A stretch of 64,000 bases of DNA from Chaetomium olivaceum (taxonomy: Eukaryota > Ascomycota > Sordariomycetes > Sordariales > Chaetomiaceae). The position numbers and the translations under genes were made by a program. Location of the stretch: assembly GCA_039881045.1 (NCBI GenBank), contig JAYWVB010000019.1, positions 434,001 through 498,000 on the forward strand, in the 5' to 3' direction. The notes beneath the pieces were generated by a model, which was given only the letters and a program-made list of their open reading frames with translations, did no database searches and was not told the origin of the DNA. Of the stretch, positions 23,931 through 37,544 are shown piece by piece. Every line of letters starts with the position of its first letter. Position 1 is the stretch's first letter.

Positions 23931-25554
23931 TGTTGGGGATATATTTGTTGGGGGCTGATCACTCGCGATGCGCGCCGGCAGTGAGGTGAGTGTAAGTGTG
24001 AGGGTCTGCTACATACCTAAACGAGACCCTCATCTCTCTCTTACTCTCTTCAATGCCTTGATTGTACATACGAATTAGTGGCAATGCGCTTTGCGTGCGT
24101 CGTGGCCATGCCATTGGAAAATGACGTTCCTGAGGCGAGCAAGCAAGCAAGCAAGGGATGAAGTTTCCGGCCGGTCAGGGGGATGAAGTTCCCGCTACGT
24201 ACGCATCGTCATCGGCTAGAAGTCATCGGCGCAGTCGTGCGCAAAACCCACCGCCACATCTGTCCCCAAGGTACCATCGCGCGCCGCTTCCGCCGCGCGG
24301 TTGTGCCGTCGGCTGGCCCACTCTCCTCAGCCTCCCTCCCCGGTTGTGTCATGGCAGCAGATGAGTGGGTGGAAAAACAGAGGAGAGTCAAAAAAGGAGG
24401 TGAACGCTTTGCTACGTTTGGTGGTGGTGGTGGTGGTGCACAGCGATGGGGAAGGAGATCACACTCCTTTCTCCAAGGCATGGAACTTGTCGCCGGCCGA
24501 CACGACTATACTCGCCAGCCTGCCAACTACCTGCCGCCTCTCCCCCCCCCAATTCCCCCTTCCCCCCACCCTGGCTTTTGCTTGCGACCCCGAAAGCAGA
24601 GATTTACACGCTTCGGACCGCAGGGCCTGGATGGAACCCTCGTGCTTTGCGCTGTTGCACGCAACACCATTCAGCGTCTTTTTCTTTTGCCAGGGACCAC
24701 TGGGCCAGCGGCGGCTACCAATGCGACTGCTACGACCTAACGTTACCGCTCTGCTACGCGGTCCGGCGGTAAAGAGTTATGTAACGTTTGAGGGACGGGT
24801 GAAAAAAAAGAGTAAAAAAACGCAGGACCTGTAGTCTGGACCTGGTTTCGATGAATTGTGGTGAGGGTATCGTGTCCTTTGCGCGTTTTGCTGCGGAGTA
24901 TCCCGTGGGCGGTCGTGGCTGCAGACATACATAGGTACGAAGTACATACATACACACACACACATACGTACATCCGGTCGGGCAGTGCGGAGTGATATTG
25001 GAGGAGGAGACGTTTGTGGCGGGTGTGTGGATATGCGTGCAACCTCTTTTGGGCTAACCGGTCTCATGTCGTACGGAATAGTGAGCGAGAGAACATCCCC
25101 GCGTTTCCCTCTTGAGCGCATCTCTCGATGGAGGTCAGCTGGGCCGGCAAGAGCACCCGACGTCAGATCTTGGCTTCGATCAGCCTGCAAGCCACGAGGG
25201 GAAGCAAGTGACTCCCGCTTCATGTTGTGTTAGTCTGGGGAAGTCTTGGGGAAAGTGTGTGCGGGGAAGCGGGGGAGACTCAATCGAAGCCACATGAGAA
25301 GGCTGGCTGTGACGATCGCTGCCGGTTTCTGGTTTCCAACGGATGAGTGTGGCGACTGTTCCGACGTCTCGTCCGGAAAGCTGGGTGGTTCGGCCGATAG
25401 GCAAATACACTTGACCTTCGTGCATATGCAGCTAAGGTCAGGTTCAGGTACCTTTGGGCAGAAAGTGACATGAGTACCTCTTGTCCGTGCCACTGCGTGC
25501 CACTGCGTGCCTTGGCCAGCAGGGCCAGGTACCGCCAGCCAAGCAGAACAGAAA

Positions 25555-25578
25555 CAGGAACAGGAACAGGAACAGGAA
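25555..25578. repeat. (CAGGAA)n hexanucleotide repeat
   Basis: Four tandem CAGGAA units inside the gene desert. Confidence 0.9.
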
Positions 25579-28050
25579 GAAAAGCCGCAGCAAGGACGGG
25601 AAGCGGGACAAGGTCGGGAATTGGAGGAAGCCACAGGATGCGGCGTCGTCGGACTACATTGCGTGTGGCCCGGTCACATGTTCCAGGTCGGAGGATTTGT
25701 GTTGGTGAGACGCGCGATAATATCTGATGTCCTGCGGGACCCGGGAACGCCTGACAGGGAAGGGAGGTGGGCAAGGCCAGATGGAAATAAAAAAAAAACG
25801 GGAAGGAGAATGATCAGGACGGTCAGTGGGGGGCTTGGAGGAATAGAGTTCGGAGTGCCCCCCCATCCCGTGCAGCCCGCTTAGCTGTCAAATCTGCCAG
25901 TTCAAGGAATGCATGTTTCGGATCGCCTCTGGGAGTGGGTTGTTGGCTCCAGAATAGGGCAGGCCCGAAATGCGAAGGGGAGCAGGATCTCAACATGGGA
26001 CACGGGAGGGTGCCGAGTTCAGAGCGGTCTCCTCTCAAGTGTGGAGCAGACGCATTGCAGTCTGCAGAATCTCGATGTTTGGAGTTTCCAGAAGTGTTCT
26101 TCAGTGTGGCCTGCTTGTATCACTCCAATATTTTCCCGCCGAGATGTGGATGAGGTGGGCTGGGCCGTGAAACAGGCATGAAGGCAGGTTCCCAGTTCCC
26201 AACCCCGATTTTCAGGGCAATGGAGCACGGCCACGTCGCTCAGGTCCGTGACACTCGTCATTGGGTGTTGTGGGCGCTGCGGTCGTTGGAGAATCGCAGG
26301 TCCCTGTCTCACTGCTAGGTTAGCACTGGCCAGGTATCCAGCCACGGTCGACCGGCTCCACGGCGATGGCATCCCGCCCTCCCGGCGCCGGGTGGCACGT
26401 CGTGGCCATGACCTGGCTCGAGCTCGAGCTCGAGGTGACGAGGGTTGATGCCGACCCCAGCCGAGGCTTTTCAACGCTCAGGTCTCCTGGGGTATCAGCT
26501 CATCTCGACGCCGATCAATGCGATGTCGCGCCAGTCTCACGCACAAGGCGACACACCACACACCCTCCCGAGATGCGGCTCGCCCTCCATGGCAGTTTGT
26601 CAGATGAGCAAAAGGGTGGGGAGATCTAACGAGAGCGAAGGGCAAAGTGGTGGGATCCGAGAAAGGAAATCCAGGCTCGGGCACTCACGGTTAGAGCTGG
26701 GCTTGGAAGGAGAAATGGCAATGGCATTAGATGGCCTCGCCAAATGCCAAATTAAAACTCGGGACGGCCGGGCTGTGATGAGCAATGCTGTTGTGTGCTT
26801 GTGCTGTGTGTGTGTGATGCGTGTGAACGATTTGATTCCGACGTAACTCTTTCTCCTCGCTCCTGCTTCTCTAGCGCGTCAAGTGAGACATTGAGAGGCT
26901 TCGAGAAGCATGAAAAGTGTGAGCCAGTGTGGATAAGCCTTGTCAATCACGTCTGTGCGTTTGCTGTCCATGGTCGGAATGGGCAAGAAAATTCAGTGCT
27001 CGTCGTGACGGGCTTTGCTTGAGGCTTGGCGTTTAATCTGCGTGAACCTCTTGAAGTTTTGGCTGGTCGATGCGGTTGGTGGCGTCGAATGCCCATTCGA
27101 TCCAGATTTTGCCTGTGGGGAAAGAGCTGGGGTGGATGCCGAAGGCCGCAAGCGTTAAGCCTTGTTGGGTATGGCGGCCTTCTTCCCACAAGCTTAAAAC
27201 ATCACAAAGAGTTGAAGAAATGTGGAAGCTTCTTGTGAGTTTGCCATCCATTATGGGCATTATGAGCAGGGTTTCGCAAGCCCCACTTGATGAGGCTATT
27301 CGGCCGAGCAAGCCACCGCGACGCGCAGTCCACCACACACCACACCCCCCCGTTTGTGACCCTACACACAGTCCATACCACCACCATTACCGCCATTACC
27401 ACCGCCCACCACCACCACGACTGGCACATCTGACTGCGTTTGGCATGTCGGCCGTGACGAGTGAGGAGGTGGAGGTTAAAGTAGCCAGCCAAGATGGGAA
27501 CCCAACATTCCGTCTCCAGGTTCCTAATAAATAATAAATATGTACAAATATGTCTGGAGGGAAGGGAAACTGGGAGCCAAAGCGGATGATTGATCAATGC
27601 CTTTTCCCCAGACTTGTGAGGTCGTGAGACAACGCACGAAATCTCACGGCTGTAACCCCAAGATGCCACCAGTCTCGACAGGAATAGAGCCGGGTGAAAG
27701 TCAGCGCAACGCTGGAGATCGGCATCGACAGCTTACCTAACGGGACGATGGGGTGTCGAGGATGTTCAGGTCCAGTTGAAGTCGAAGCAGGGGCAGCGCA
27801 GCCGACCGACGCTAGGCTCGCTTGCCGTGATTCCAGGCGGCGCTGCAGCTCTGATTGGATCATGGAAGTGTGGGGAAGAACAACACTCGAAGGAGCCGAA
27901 ATGGCAGGGGCTTTCCATCGCGCCTTTGCAAAACACTTGCGAAGTGGGAACGGTGTGCGCGCAGCTGGGATCTTGCGACTCCCCACTCCGCGCCTTCCAC
28001 TCTTTTTCGGCTTGCCTGACCGTCTTGACGGTGCCCGAGCGGCGGTGTAG

Positions 28051-28084
28051 GGGGCGTGAGGGCGTGAGGGCGTAAGGGCGTGTG
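28051..28084. repeat. 9-bp GGGCGTGAG tandem repeat
   Basis: Three to four units of GGGCGTGAG with one GGGCGTAAG variant. Confidence 0.85.
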
Positions 28085-31000
28085 AAACTACCTGGTAACT
28101 TTTGTTGAGTGCTCAGGCGCACCGGCGGACAGGCTCACAGGATGACAGTATGGGGTACATACATACATGCGAACCGAACCACACTACAGTAAGGTCTGTA
28201 CGAAGGATGATGAAAGATGATTCATTCAACCACCGCCCGCATGGCGCTGATGGCGGGGTGCAGCGCCGTAACGGAGGGGAGCACGTGGGGTTTCTTGTTG
28301 AATCGGTAGGCGCCACACGCCGTTTCAGGGTGTGGAGGTGCAGGCCGTCTATCCGAAGCCTTCCTCCACCTTCCAAATGTTTTGAGCCACTCGCCAGCCA
28401 CGGCTTCTGCATCCCCCATATCCCCATTCCCCGTACCTTGGCCCTGACGTCGTCGTTCCTGCCTCTGTGCCACTCACTGCCAATGCGATGGGATGCCCCT
28501 GCCATGGAACGAACCACTGCCAACATGGCCAGGAACAACCTGCCCTCCTCCCGAGCATCCATGACTCTTCGCTCCCAATCGCATCTATCCCATGCAAGCC
28601 ACCAGCACAGACGGCCAAGACAATGCGCAATTTCATTTTTTTGGCATTTTCACAGCCTACCTGAACTGCGGTTTTCTAGAAGGCGAAGATCACAGAGGCT
28701 GACAGACTTGTCGTCGCCCTGACCCTGCGCTTTCGGCGATGCCTTGCTAGGATTGTTGCCCCCAAAAACAGGGTCCCCGGTCGTCGTGGGGTCTGTTCGC
28801 CAGTGTTGCCGACTTCCCCCCCTCCCCTCGATTCCGGCTGCTCGGCCACGGCACAGCCGGTAATGTCGCTTTGATCTCGCACAAGGTTTGGATCCGTCCC
28901 AGACTCCCAGGGGAAGCCGTGCGACGTAGGGCGCAGGTTGATCTCCCAAACGCCGATAACGGTAGCATTGTCCACACCCTTGTCCGGCAGACGAACGAAA
29001 CCGAAAGAAACAAGAACGGAAACCAGAAAACATCGATATCTCGACTTCTCTCGCTTGACTCGGGTCGGATGAGGTCCTGAGAAAGGGACCCGAGGGAACC
29101 CGCGGCTGGCGGTAGACAGACTGCGTCACGAAACGACGCGGATGCGCCGAAATGACAGGACGCAAAGACGGCAGAGAATGAGAGCCGAGCCGCGTCCTTC
29201 GTGGGTCCAGATTTTTCACCAGCGTTCGAGGCCCAGCACAGAGAGCCAACCTTATTGATGAATACATTTCCATAGCGGGGTCGCTAGGATTACGGAGCGG
29301 CCGGACCAAAAAACCTCACCCCTCCTCCGTTCGTGACGAACGCTTGGTGGGTGCTGCCCGGTGCCCTGCCGCGCGGAATTGGGGCGCTGGAGACTGTGGA
29401 GAGGCGGCTCGGAAAGCTTCCACAAGCAACAGGCGCCGTGGCGACCTCTCTCCTCGATCACGCAGACGCTGTCCCAACCGGGACATCAACACCGTTCGGG
29501 TAGATTAGCGCGCAGTCATGTGCCCTCAACGACAGCTGAACTCGCCACTGGCCTATCTATCCCGCCGCTCTTTTCTCTCTCGAATTTGAGAGCCCCGCAA
29601 CAAGAGAGGCGAACAACCTGGATGCAAGCCTCGAACAGGTTCCTGCCTGGTCCCGGCCGCGATCGTCTTGAACCCGTCTTTTGGTACGATCCAAGTGAAG
29701 TCCATCGGAAAGGGTACTGATAGGTAACCATCTCTGGGAACGTCGCATACACCCACCGTATGAGTTGGCAACGGAACGGGTTGGGGCCCTGCTGCGCTTT
29801 TTCCCATTAGGCGCGTCACATCCGTTTTCGTCGACCGCCATGCCGCCAGCTTGCCCAATCTTGCCCATCCCAAAAGGAGTGCTCGAGCGCCCGGCGTACT
29901 GAACGGTACGAAGTACAGACGGTGAAGCTGGGAAAACACCAGACCCACACCACCACCACCCCAGACTCTTTACCCCTGTCTGCGCTGATCGGAGGGGCCA
30001 GCGGGCAGATCCTGGGCGCTGGCCGTTGAAGAGAGCCGGACACCAATCAGACGACGAACACGCAGTCATCTCCCCACAGTCGGCTGGCCGTCCCTCGTTC
30101 CAGCTCTCTCCAACGCGCGCTCCACTGTTCTCCAATTCTTCTCCTTACGCCCCTGGCCAAAACTCCAACACAGAAACAGTGGTGCGCGATGTCCTTGCGC
30201 GGCGCCGTCCCCTCTCATCTCGCTATCTTTACTTTGACTCCAGCAGCTCAGGGGCAGGGCAGGGCGACAACATCTACCAGCCCCTTCTATGCTAGGCCTA
30301 CGTCAGGAGGAGGAGCCTTTGCTCGGGGACGATGCCGAATCATGCAGCCACCGCTCTCTCGTCTGCTCCCCAATCGCCTCGGCAGCCGATGCTTCAGTGC
30401 AACATCATCAGGATATTCGGCAAGTACTTCGATTGCTTTCCGCAGTACGACCAAGTACAACGTCGCCGCCCCACGTGCGGTATGGCGGGGACATCCCTGG
30501 CTGACGTGCAGCTGGAGAGCCAGGAACGTCTTGCGGTACCTCTGAGCGCTTCCCCCCCTCCATCCCTCATGCACCCCGGCCCTGGCACTGAAACGTCAGG
30601 ACAAGGAGGCCGCTCACTGGCTGGCTGATGACTGCTCATGCTCCCCAGACTGCTGCGTGTTTTTTTTTTTCTCCAAACGAGCCGCCCTCTCCGCGTCAAG
30701 CTGCCTTTCGGGACGCCGGGTGGGCGTGACCTGTACTGAAGCTGATATTAATATGTGAGCTCAGGTACCGGCGGCTCGATCATGCCTGATTGGCCCTGGG
30801 CCCCAGTGAGTTCGTGAGCGAACGAGCAGCCTTGTCCCCTGTCAATCCCAGGTACCTCATGGCTTCAATGTCTTCAATGCTCGTTCGCAAATACATGCGG
30901 ACGGCATTGACCACCCATACGCGAGCTTAGCAGGACGTTGGACATTGCCTCACACACTCTACCTCAACCTTAGTCGGGCAAGCTATACTGGGTCCCATAC

Positions 31001-31229
31001 CAGCGTAGATTGCGTTGGCAATGGGACGGTCCCAGTCCCGCTCAAGCGCCCGCTCTCCGCTAGTTAGTTGCTACGCTGGGAGACGAGGGGGGGGAAGGCG
31101 GTCCCGCAACGGACGTTTTCTCCACACAATGGCGGCCTGGGCAGCCGACCATCTTTTCCAAATCTCGCACTCCCCTCCACACTTCCCGGGAGCCCATCCC
31201 CAACTCCTAGCTGCATCCATCAATGTAGA

Positions 31230-31237
31230 TATATAAG
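31230..31237 (+). promoter_or_regulatory. candidate TATA box of the Zn2Cys6 regulator
   Basis: TATATAAG about 255 bp before the ATG at 31491. If used, the 5' leader would be about 220 nt, which would make most of the upstream desert promoter rather than leader. Confidence 0.5.
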
Positions 31238-31490
31238 TCTGCATCTGCTCCCCACGTTCTCGCCTCGCCCCGTCATTGCCCGTGTCTATCTTTATTATCG
31301 TGGCTGCCGACGAGAGGTTTAATCCTAGTCCATTGTCACCATCGTCCATGTACAACAAGCTTGTGTAAATCATCTGCCTCATCACGACTCTTCACGACCC
31401 GGCGTCACTCTTCGGGCCGGTCCCTAGCATTTCACACAGAGATACCCTTGATTCCCTTCGACCTCCGACTTCACCTCAGATTCTCTCATC

Positions 31491-33996
31491 ATGGCGCCAA
31501 CCATCCCAGTGCCCACACAGGGCGGCATGTTCCACACTTTCCAAGGCGTCACGCCACGCAAAGCATCAACAGACTCCCAAGACAGCACCAAGACCAGCGG
31601 GTCAGGGACAGCCAAGAGGATAACAACACCGCATGCCTGTGCCGAGTGCAAGAGACGCAAGATGTAAGTTTGGACCTTGGTCCATTGGACTTGGAACGGG
31701 AAACCTAACCGGAGGTCTCTTACAGTCGATGTGACGGCCAGCAACCCTGCGGCCAGTGCCTCTCCAGCAGAGCCCCCAAGAGGTGCTTCTATGACAAGCA
31801 CCGTCAACGGGTGATCCCCTCACGCAAGACCCTCGAAGCCCTCTCACAGTCACTCGAAGAATGCCGCTCCATCCTGAAGCGGTTGTATCCCAACCAGGAG
31901 GTCCAGGCCTTGCTACCCCTATCACGACAGGAGCTCCTCAGCCTCCTGGACCGGCCCGTAATAGACACTTCAGTCGGCGGGTTGCCATCACCACCGATCA
32001 ACACCTCGCCCATCTCGGACCTTGGCTCGCCAATGATGACCAAGTCCGAAAACATCCTGGAGCAGCTTCCGTCGAGAGACACCGAATGGGACGAGGAACG
32101 GAGGGGGAGAGACCCAATCCCCGCCGAGGCCGACGACATCAACGCTCTCTCGCTCTCGGTGGACCGGCAAGCATCCTATCTCGGCGCCTCATCCATCAAG
32201 GCCGCCCTGATGGTCATGCTCAAGGTGCAGCCCAGCTTGAGGAACACCCTCGCCGCGCCTCTGAGCGGCGTCGAGATGTCACACAACACCCGGCCGTGAG
32301 GCAAAAGACGTCGTCGTCGGCGGCGCCAAAAGACCCTCAGCGGATCCCGTGGTCCTGGAAGGGTCAGACCCTGATCGACGCCTACTTTAAGCGCATTCAC
32401 GTCTTCGTCCCGATGCTTGACGAGAGCGCCTTCCGGGCCGACTACCTCGAAGGGCAGCGGACCGATGCTCCCTGGCTGGCACTGCTCAACATGGTGTTTG
32501 CGATGGGCAGCATTGCCGCCATGAAGTCCGACGACTACAACCACATCAACTACTACAACCGCGCCATGGAGCACTTGCCCATGGACGCCTTCGGCAGCAG
32601 CCACATCGAGATGGTTCAAGCCCTCGCCCTCATCGGCGGCTACTACCTACACTACATCAACCGCCCCAACATGGCGAACGCCGTCCTCGGTGCCGCCATC
32701 CGCATGGCCAGTGCCCTCGGCCTCCACCGCGAGTCTCTCGCCCAGTCCAGCAGCGACATCATCGCGGCCGAGACTCGCCGGCGCACCTGGTGGTCTCTCT
32801 TCTGCCTCGACACCTGGGCGACCACTACCATGGGCCGCCCCTCCTTCGGCCGCTGGGGACCTGCCATCAACATCCGGCCCCCTGAGTTCGGCATCAATGC
32901 CAACCGCGATTCGTCCCAGCACGCCGGCATCCTCCCGCTGATCGAGAACATCAAGTTCTGCAAGATCGCGACCCAGATCCAGGACATGCTCGCCATCACA
33001 CCGCTCCTCAACACCGAAGACCGCTGCAACCTCGACTCGCAGCTCGTCGCCTGGTACACGTCGCTGCCCTGGCTGCTGCGCACCACGGACCCCTGCGCGG
33101 AGCCGCTCTACATGGCCCGCTGCATCATGAAGTGGCGCTACCAGAACCTGCGCATGCTGCTCCACCGACCTGTGTTGCTCTCGCTCGCGTCGTCGGGCCT
33201 CAACCCGCACACGCAGGCGTGCGACGCCGATCTGGCCGCCATCGAGACGTGCCGCGACCTCGCCGCGCAGACTATCGACGATATCGCGCGCGAGTGGGCG
33301 CGGAACCAGATGAGCGGCTGGAACGCGGTCTGGTTTCTGTACCAGGCCGCCATGGTGCCGCTCGTCAGCGTCTTCTGGCAGTGGGGTTCCCCGCGTGTGC
33401 CCGAGTGGCTCAAGCAGATCGAGGCCGTCCTGGACCTGCTTGAGGTCATGGAGGAGTGGTCGCTGGCCGCGCGCCGCTCGCGTGAGGTCGTCTGGCGCAT
33501 GTACGAGGCTGCCCGCCAACTCGTCGCCCAACAGCGCGCCAGCGCCAGTCCTTCCATCCAGGTCCTCACCGGCGGCGGTGGCGGCGAGGGCATGCTCATG
33601 GCCAGCCCGGGCTCCGCCGATGCCGCGGGCATGCACATGAGCCCCATCGGCCTGGAGCCTGTCGACGGTCTCGGCCTCATGGGCCTGCTCGACCAGGGCG
33701 GCCTCTGGGGCGACCTCGACGGCATGTACTGGGGCAGCCAGCACAACAGCCACGCCGGCAGCATGAGCATGGGCAGCCCCGTCGACGAGTCGGCCATGGC
33801 CGCCGCCGCTGCCGCGCACGAGTTTGCTGCTGCCGCCGCGTACCACCCGGGCGCTCCTACTACGGCGGGACCCCATGAGGGCATGGTGCATGCTGTCGAC
33901 TACGGCGGCTTGATGGGCCACCACGCACACCCGCATCACGGAGGCCACCACCACCACCAGTCCCAGGCGGCGATGGAGTTTGGATACGTCCAATGA
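31491..33996 (+). CDS. Zn(II)2Cys6 transcription factor, CLR-2/ClrB/ManR-like (frame broken near 32290)
   Basis: Exon 1 is 31491-31663; the intron (GTAAGT..ACAG) lies inside the zinc cluster, and exon 2 runs from 31726 to 33996. The Zn2Cys6 motif has cysteines at residues 50, 53, 60, 66, 69 and 78 (spacing 2-6-5-2-8), followed by a linker and dimerisation helix (RVIPSRKTLEALSQSLEECR). A fungal-specific regulatory domain covers about residues 280-600 (VFVPMLDESAFRADYL, GGYYLHYINRPNMANAV, RRTWWSLFCLDTWATT, GRPSF). The tail is Gly/Met/His-rich. About 814 aa once one missing base is restored. The linker and size resemble CLR-2/ClrB, the regulators of cellulase and mannanase genes; this assignment is from memory of the family and is tentative. 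The first frame stops at 32299 while the conserved domain is in the frame one base earlier; a fourth C at 32289-32291 would join them. Confidence 0.82.
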
Positions 33997-34259
33997 TCTC
34001 TATCTCTCTATCTATCCATCTATCTACCTTCTTCTGCTTCTTACTCTCCATCGCCTTACCTCTCCTCCACCACTTCCTCCTCCCTCCTCTCACTTCCTGT
34101 CTCGTCTCTCTTTCTCTTGCCGAACCCCCCTGTGAGGTCTTGGCAGAAAGAGACATTGGAGGCCTTTTCGGCCCGGGACGGACGGCATAAAGGTGCAAGG
34201 GGGGTGTGGGTGGGAGTCTATGGCTTGTTCCCCCAGGAAAATGTGGGGTGCAGGTAACA

Positions 34260-34273
34260 GGGGGGGGGGGGGG
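34260..34273. repeat. poly-G run
   Basis: Fourteen consecutive G in the 3' flank of the regulator gene. Confidence 0.9.
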
Positions 34274-37200
34274 AGGGGTTGGGTTGGGGAGTCTTTTTTT
34301 GGGTGGTGGTGCTGTGGTGGAGGGGGGTGTGTATGATGAACATGCATCCACCCCCTCACCCCCTCCCTTTTTCTTCTTTTTTTCACTCTCAAATTGTTCA
34401 TGACGACGACGGACGGGAAATGTGTCTTGATGTGTGTGGATGACGGATATACCAAGGAACGGTTGCTGTTTGGCTTTTTTTATGACCCCATGTGTACATG
34501 CGATTCGCTACTCAAATCGGGAAGGGGGGCGGCGGGATGGGATGGGAAAATCTCACGGACTGTACAAAGTACTCTCAGGAAGAGGGAAGGAGGGGGGGCA
34601 AACGGATGGCAAGGCAAGGCAGGGCAAGGCATGGTGCACTGGGATGGGGAGTCGGTTTGCAAAGTCTATACTACATACTATACTTCTTCTGTCTATACTT
34701 AGCTTGCAAATTCACTTTTGGATGCCTCGCTACTTTTTTTCACTTGTTCCCTGCTCTTGCTTCTGCTTCTGCTCCCTCCCATGTGCTTCATGTGCTTTGA
34801 AATTCGGGGAAATGGACCGACTTAGATTGGGCAAGGCAAAATGGCGCGCGGCCCTTGTTTGAATACCCGGAATGAAGAGGGCAGTGAGAGGGCAGCGACA
34901 GGGCAGTGAATGTGAGGGTATAGCAGATGGCTTGTCACCCCCCTCCGTTCACCGCCCGAGTTCACTAATCGTGCTTTGGGAAAGTACATGGCCCATTATA
35001 CCCAACCTCCCCGCATTCTGACCTGCAGCATTTGCTTCCTTGCCGGCATCTTGGTGTTTGTGATCGTCTGCTACCCCGGATATTGAATGGAAGCCTTCGA
35101 AAGGTTCTAGCGCTGCTGCCGATGCCCAATGAGACGCAAGGTGCCCGGCTTGGGCAGGTTGGAGCCGGCTTTCCCACTTCGCGATCGTCTCTGCCGCGAG
35201 GTGACGGTCCATGTCGCATGCCATACACTATTCGCTGCTTGAGCTTTTGCAACCGGGGGGCGGTGCGGTGGGCAGAGGCTGGCCTGCCCTCTGAGATCAG
35301 CCGGCGGAGGGTTCCTTTTGGGCGCACGAGCCCGTGGAAAGGCGGGAAAGGCCCGCGAGGCTCGCTCATGTGAAAATGCGACCCTTTCAAATTCTCGAAA
35401 GAAAAAGACCTTGGTGGGCCGCTAGTTAATCGCTGATGGCAGGATGGATGTCAGGGCCGACGCGCCAGAGCGCCAAGCGGTGCTTGGACCTTGAACTTAA
35501 CTCGTCGAGGCTGTGATCTGCGATTCGACTCCCCCCATGATTCTCTTTGGGTTGTTCTAAAGTTGTACGAACGAGGAGACAGGACAAGATCGGCATTCAG
35601 CTGTTGGGGGATTTTCCCAGCTCTGGAGAACTTCCGGGGTGATGCCCGTTACCTAGCGTCGCCACAAGGGGAGGAGACGGGTTTTCGGAATCGTGATTTT
35701 TGTCTAGGCCTGCCCCATACGAAGTACCTCGAGGAGTCGAGCCCGCGCGCGTCCTTCGCATTTTCATGGATCATCCTCCATCAGTCCGTTCGGCGGCTAG
35801 TGGGTGGCTTGCGGTAAGCGGTGCGGACTCGGAAATTCCAAAGGGGAGTCTCCTGATACACGCCGACCATGTTCATCCCTTGCCTTTGCATACTGAGCCC
35901 ACTTGGACGACAACACTGCACGGCGTCCAAGAGCCCACTCAGGGCCGTGGCATCCGATGGAACTGGTGACTGGCAAGGCGTTTGGGCGCGCGCGCGCTTG
36001 GTTGGGAGCAAGAGAGAAAAACGGTTTCCTGAAGCGGAGCCGAGATCCGAAACGGCAGGACGTGATTGGGTGGCTGAATGCTTCGGGACTTCGCATCGAA
36101 ACCGCTTGGCAATCTGGATTTGCGGCCCGTTGCGCGGGTCGTGTTCTGGCCTGGCACGTCCTGGTACCTCTCGGACCAGGGGAGAAGCCAGTGCGTTGCA
36201 ACCAGGTGAACCAGGTCGTCAAGGTACCGAGTACCTTTGGGTGGGGACCCGTGGACCTGCTGCAAGCCTGCAAGTGATTGTTGGAGAGTGCGGGGTATGC
36301 ACCCCAGCTCTCTGAGACCTGGGCATCTGGGGCAGAAAATTGAAGATGCGGGGATGAGCTCCATCCCAACCGCTGGGTCGTCAAGAGCTCGGACAACCAC
36401 CTGCCTGTTCAGGTCGGCGTGATGGGAAAACAACCAGACGGACAGGTGGGATGGAGTATATGACTCTGGTGATAATGCTTCTTTGACAACGGTGCGTCTC
36501 CCCGACAGCACCCTGCTTGACCGATCCCCAGGATGGACATCTCTGGTCGGGAAAAGTAGCGAGAATGCGGGGTAAGGTGTGACAAGAGATCGCCAGGTGC
36601 TTCTTTTCACTCTCTTTCCCCTTTTCGGCCCCGCCAACCGTCGACAAGAACGACAAGAAAGCTTGGCGTCTGGCGGTGTCCAGTGCCGCCAGAGACCTCC
36701 ACCTCAAATCCACATTCGGTGTCTTTTCGTTCATTGCCGGTGGCATGTGGGGACTGGCGGGCTCACGGGCAACAGCATGTGCCGTGAAGGATGCGAGGTG
36801 GGTAATGGCTCGGTCTGCCAAAAATGCAAGTCCTCGGCCTCGTCGCCCGAGGAACTTGGCCCTCGCCCTCGCGCACCTCCTGCTTAGTGTTTGCTGTCCG
36901 TCTGCAGCTCATAGGGTATGCCGAGGACTCCGGCGACCGCCCCTCGGATATCGGGGTTATGCGGGTCTGGGATCCGGGAGACGGTCACATCCGCGAGACA
37001 AGGCCGGCCCGAGATCACGCCGACACCGGACCTTGATATGTCCGGGTCGAATCCGGCGGTGGCCGTAAAATCAGAAATTTGGTTCCAAAGGGCCTTGTCC
37101 GTGCTTCGGGATGCCGTAGCATTATCGTTGGCGAGCCAATATCGAATCAAGTCCGGCGTGCGCTGATTCCTTGATTCGAAGTATCGATTTTGTCGTCGCT

Positions 37201-37460
37201 TGGACCTTGGAAAATATCCTCTGCCTACCTCGGGCCATTAGAGTTGGCGGATAATAGGCTTTAATCTTATGTCCCGAGGTTGCACTTACCAATTGCGCTC
37301 TGAGATCGGTTCTGGGACACATTGAAGCATTGTTGACCGATTGTGGAAGTAAAGGGTTGCAGTACCGACTAACAGGGCCAGCATCGGGTGGCACAGCATG
37401 GCAAGCCAGAGACGGATTGTAGGTAGTCGCAAGGTGGCCGTTTAACTGAGATCCGACATT

Positions 37461-37544
37461 CTTCAAGTTTGGTGTTGATCGAAAAGATTTTTCAATCACT
37501 GCGCATCAGATTGGCTGGAGTAGTGCGGTCCGGTCCTTTTATTA
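37461..37544. repeat. 85-bp dispersed repeat, copy A (AT-shifted)
   Basis: Aligns base for base with 38162-38247 apart from a few gaps. Shared core: CTGCGCATCA, ATTGGC, GTGCGG, CCGG and TTATTA. Where the copies differ, copy A usually has A or T where copy B has G or C, the pattern left by repeat-induced point mutation. Confidence 0.65.

Larger units (their letters stand above)
23028..31490. other. 8.5 kb gene desert with simple repeats
   Basis: No credible gene on either strand: frames are short, overlap in several phases, and have low-complexity translations. It holds many microsatellites (listed separately), a CCA-rich tract (27330-27430), CA/TA dinucleotide runs near 24940-24975, and GC-rich as well as AT-rich patches. 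It ends with a candidate TATA box at 31230-31237 before the Zn2Cys6 regulator. The simplest reading is a very long upstream regulatory region, possibly with noncoding transcripts. Confidence 0.6.

Noticed and set aside
28650..29309. 219-codon minus-strand frame in the gene desert
   Set aside because: Overlaps other frames in several phases, Arg/Ser/Pro-rich random-looking translation, no splice structure or motif.
32647..33993. Open frame of 448 codons on the minus strand
   Set aside because: Antisense shadow of the Zn2Cys6 regulator caused by high third-position GC; composition is His/Arg/Val-rich with no domain.
35797..36637. Overlapping 199- and 232-codon minus-strand frames
   Set aside because: Two phases of the same stretch are open at once and plus-strand frames are open too; none shows conserved features.
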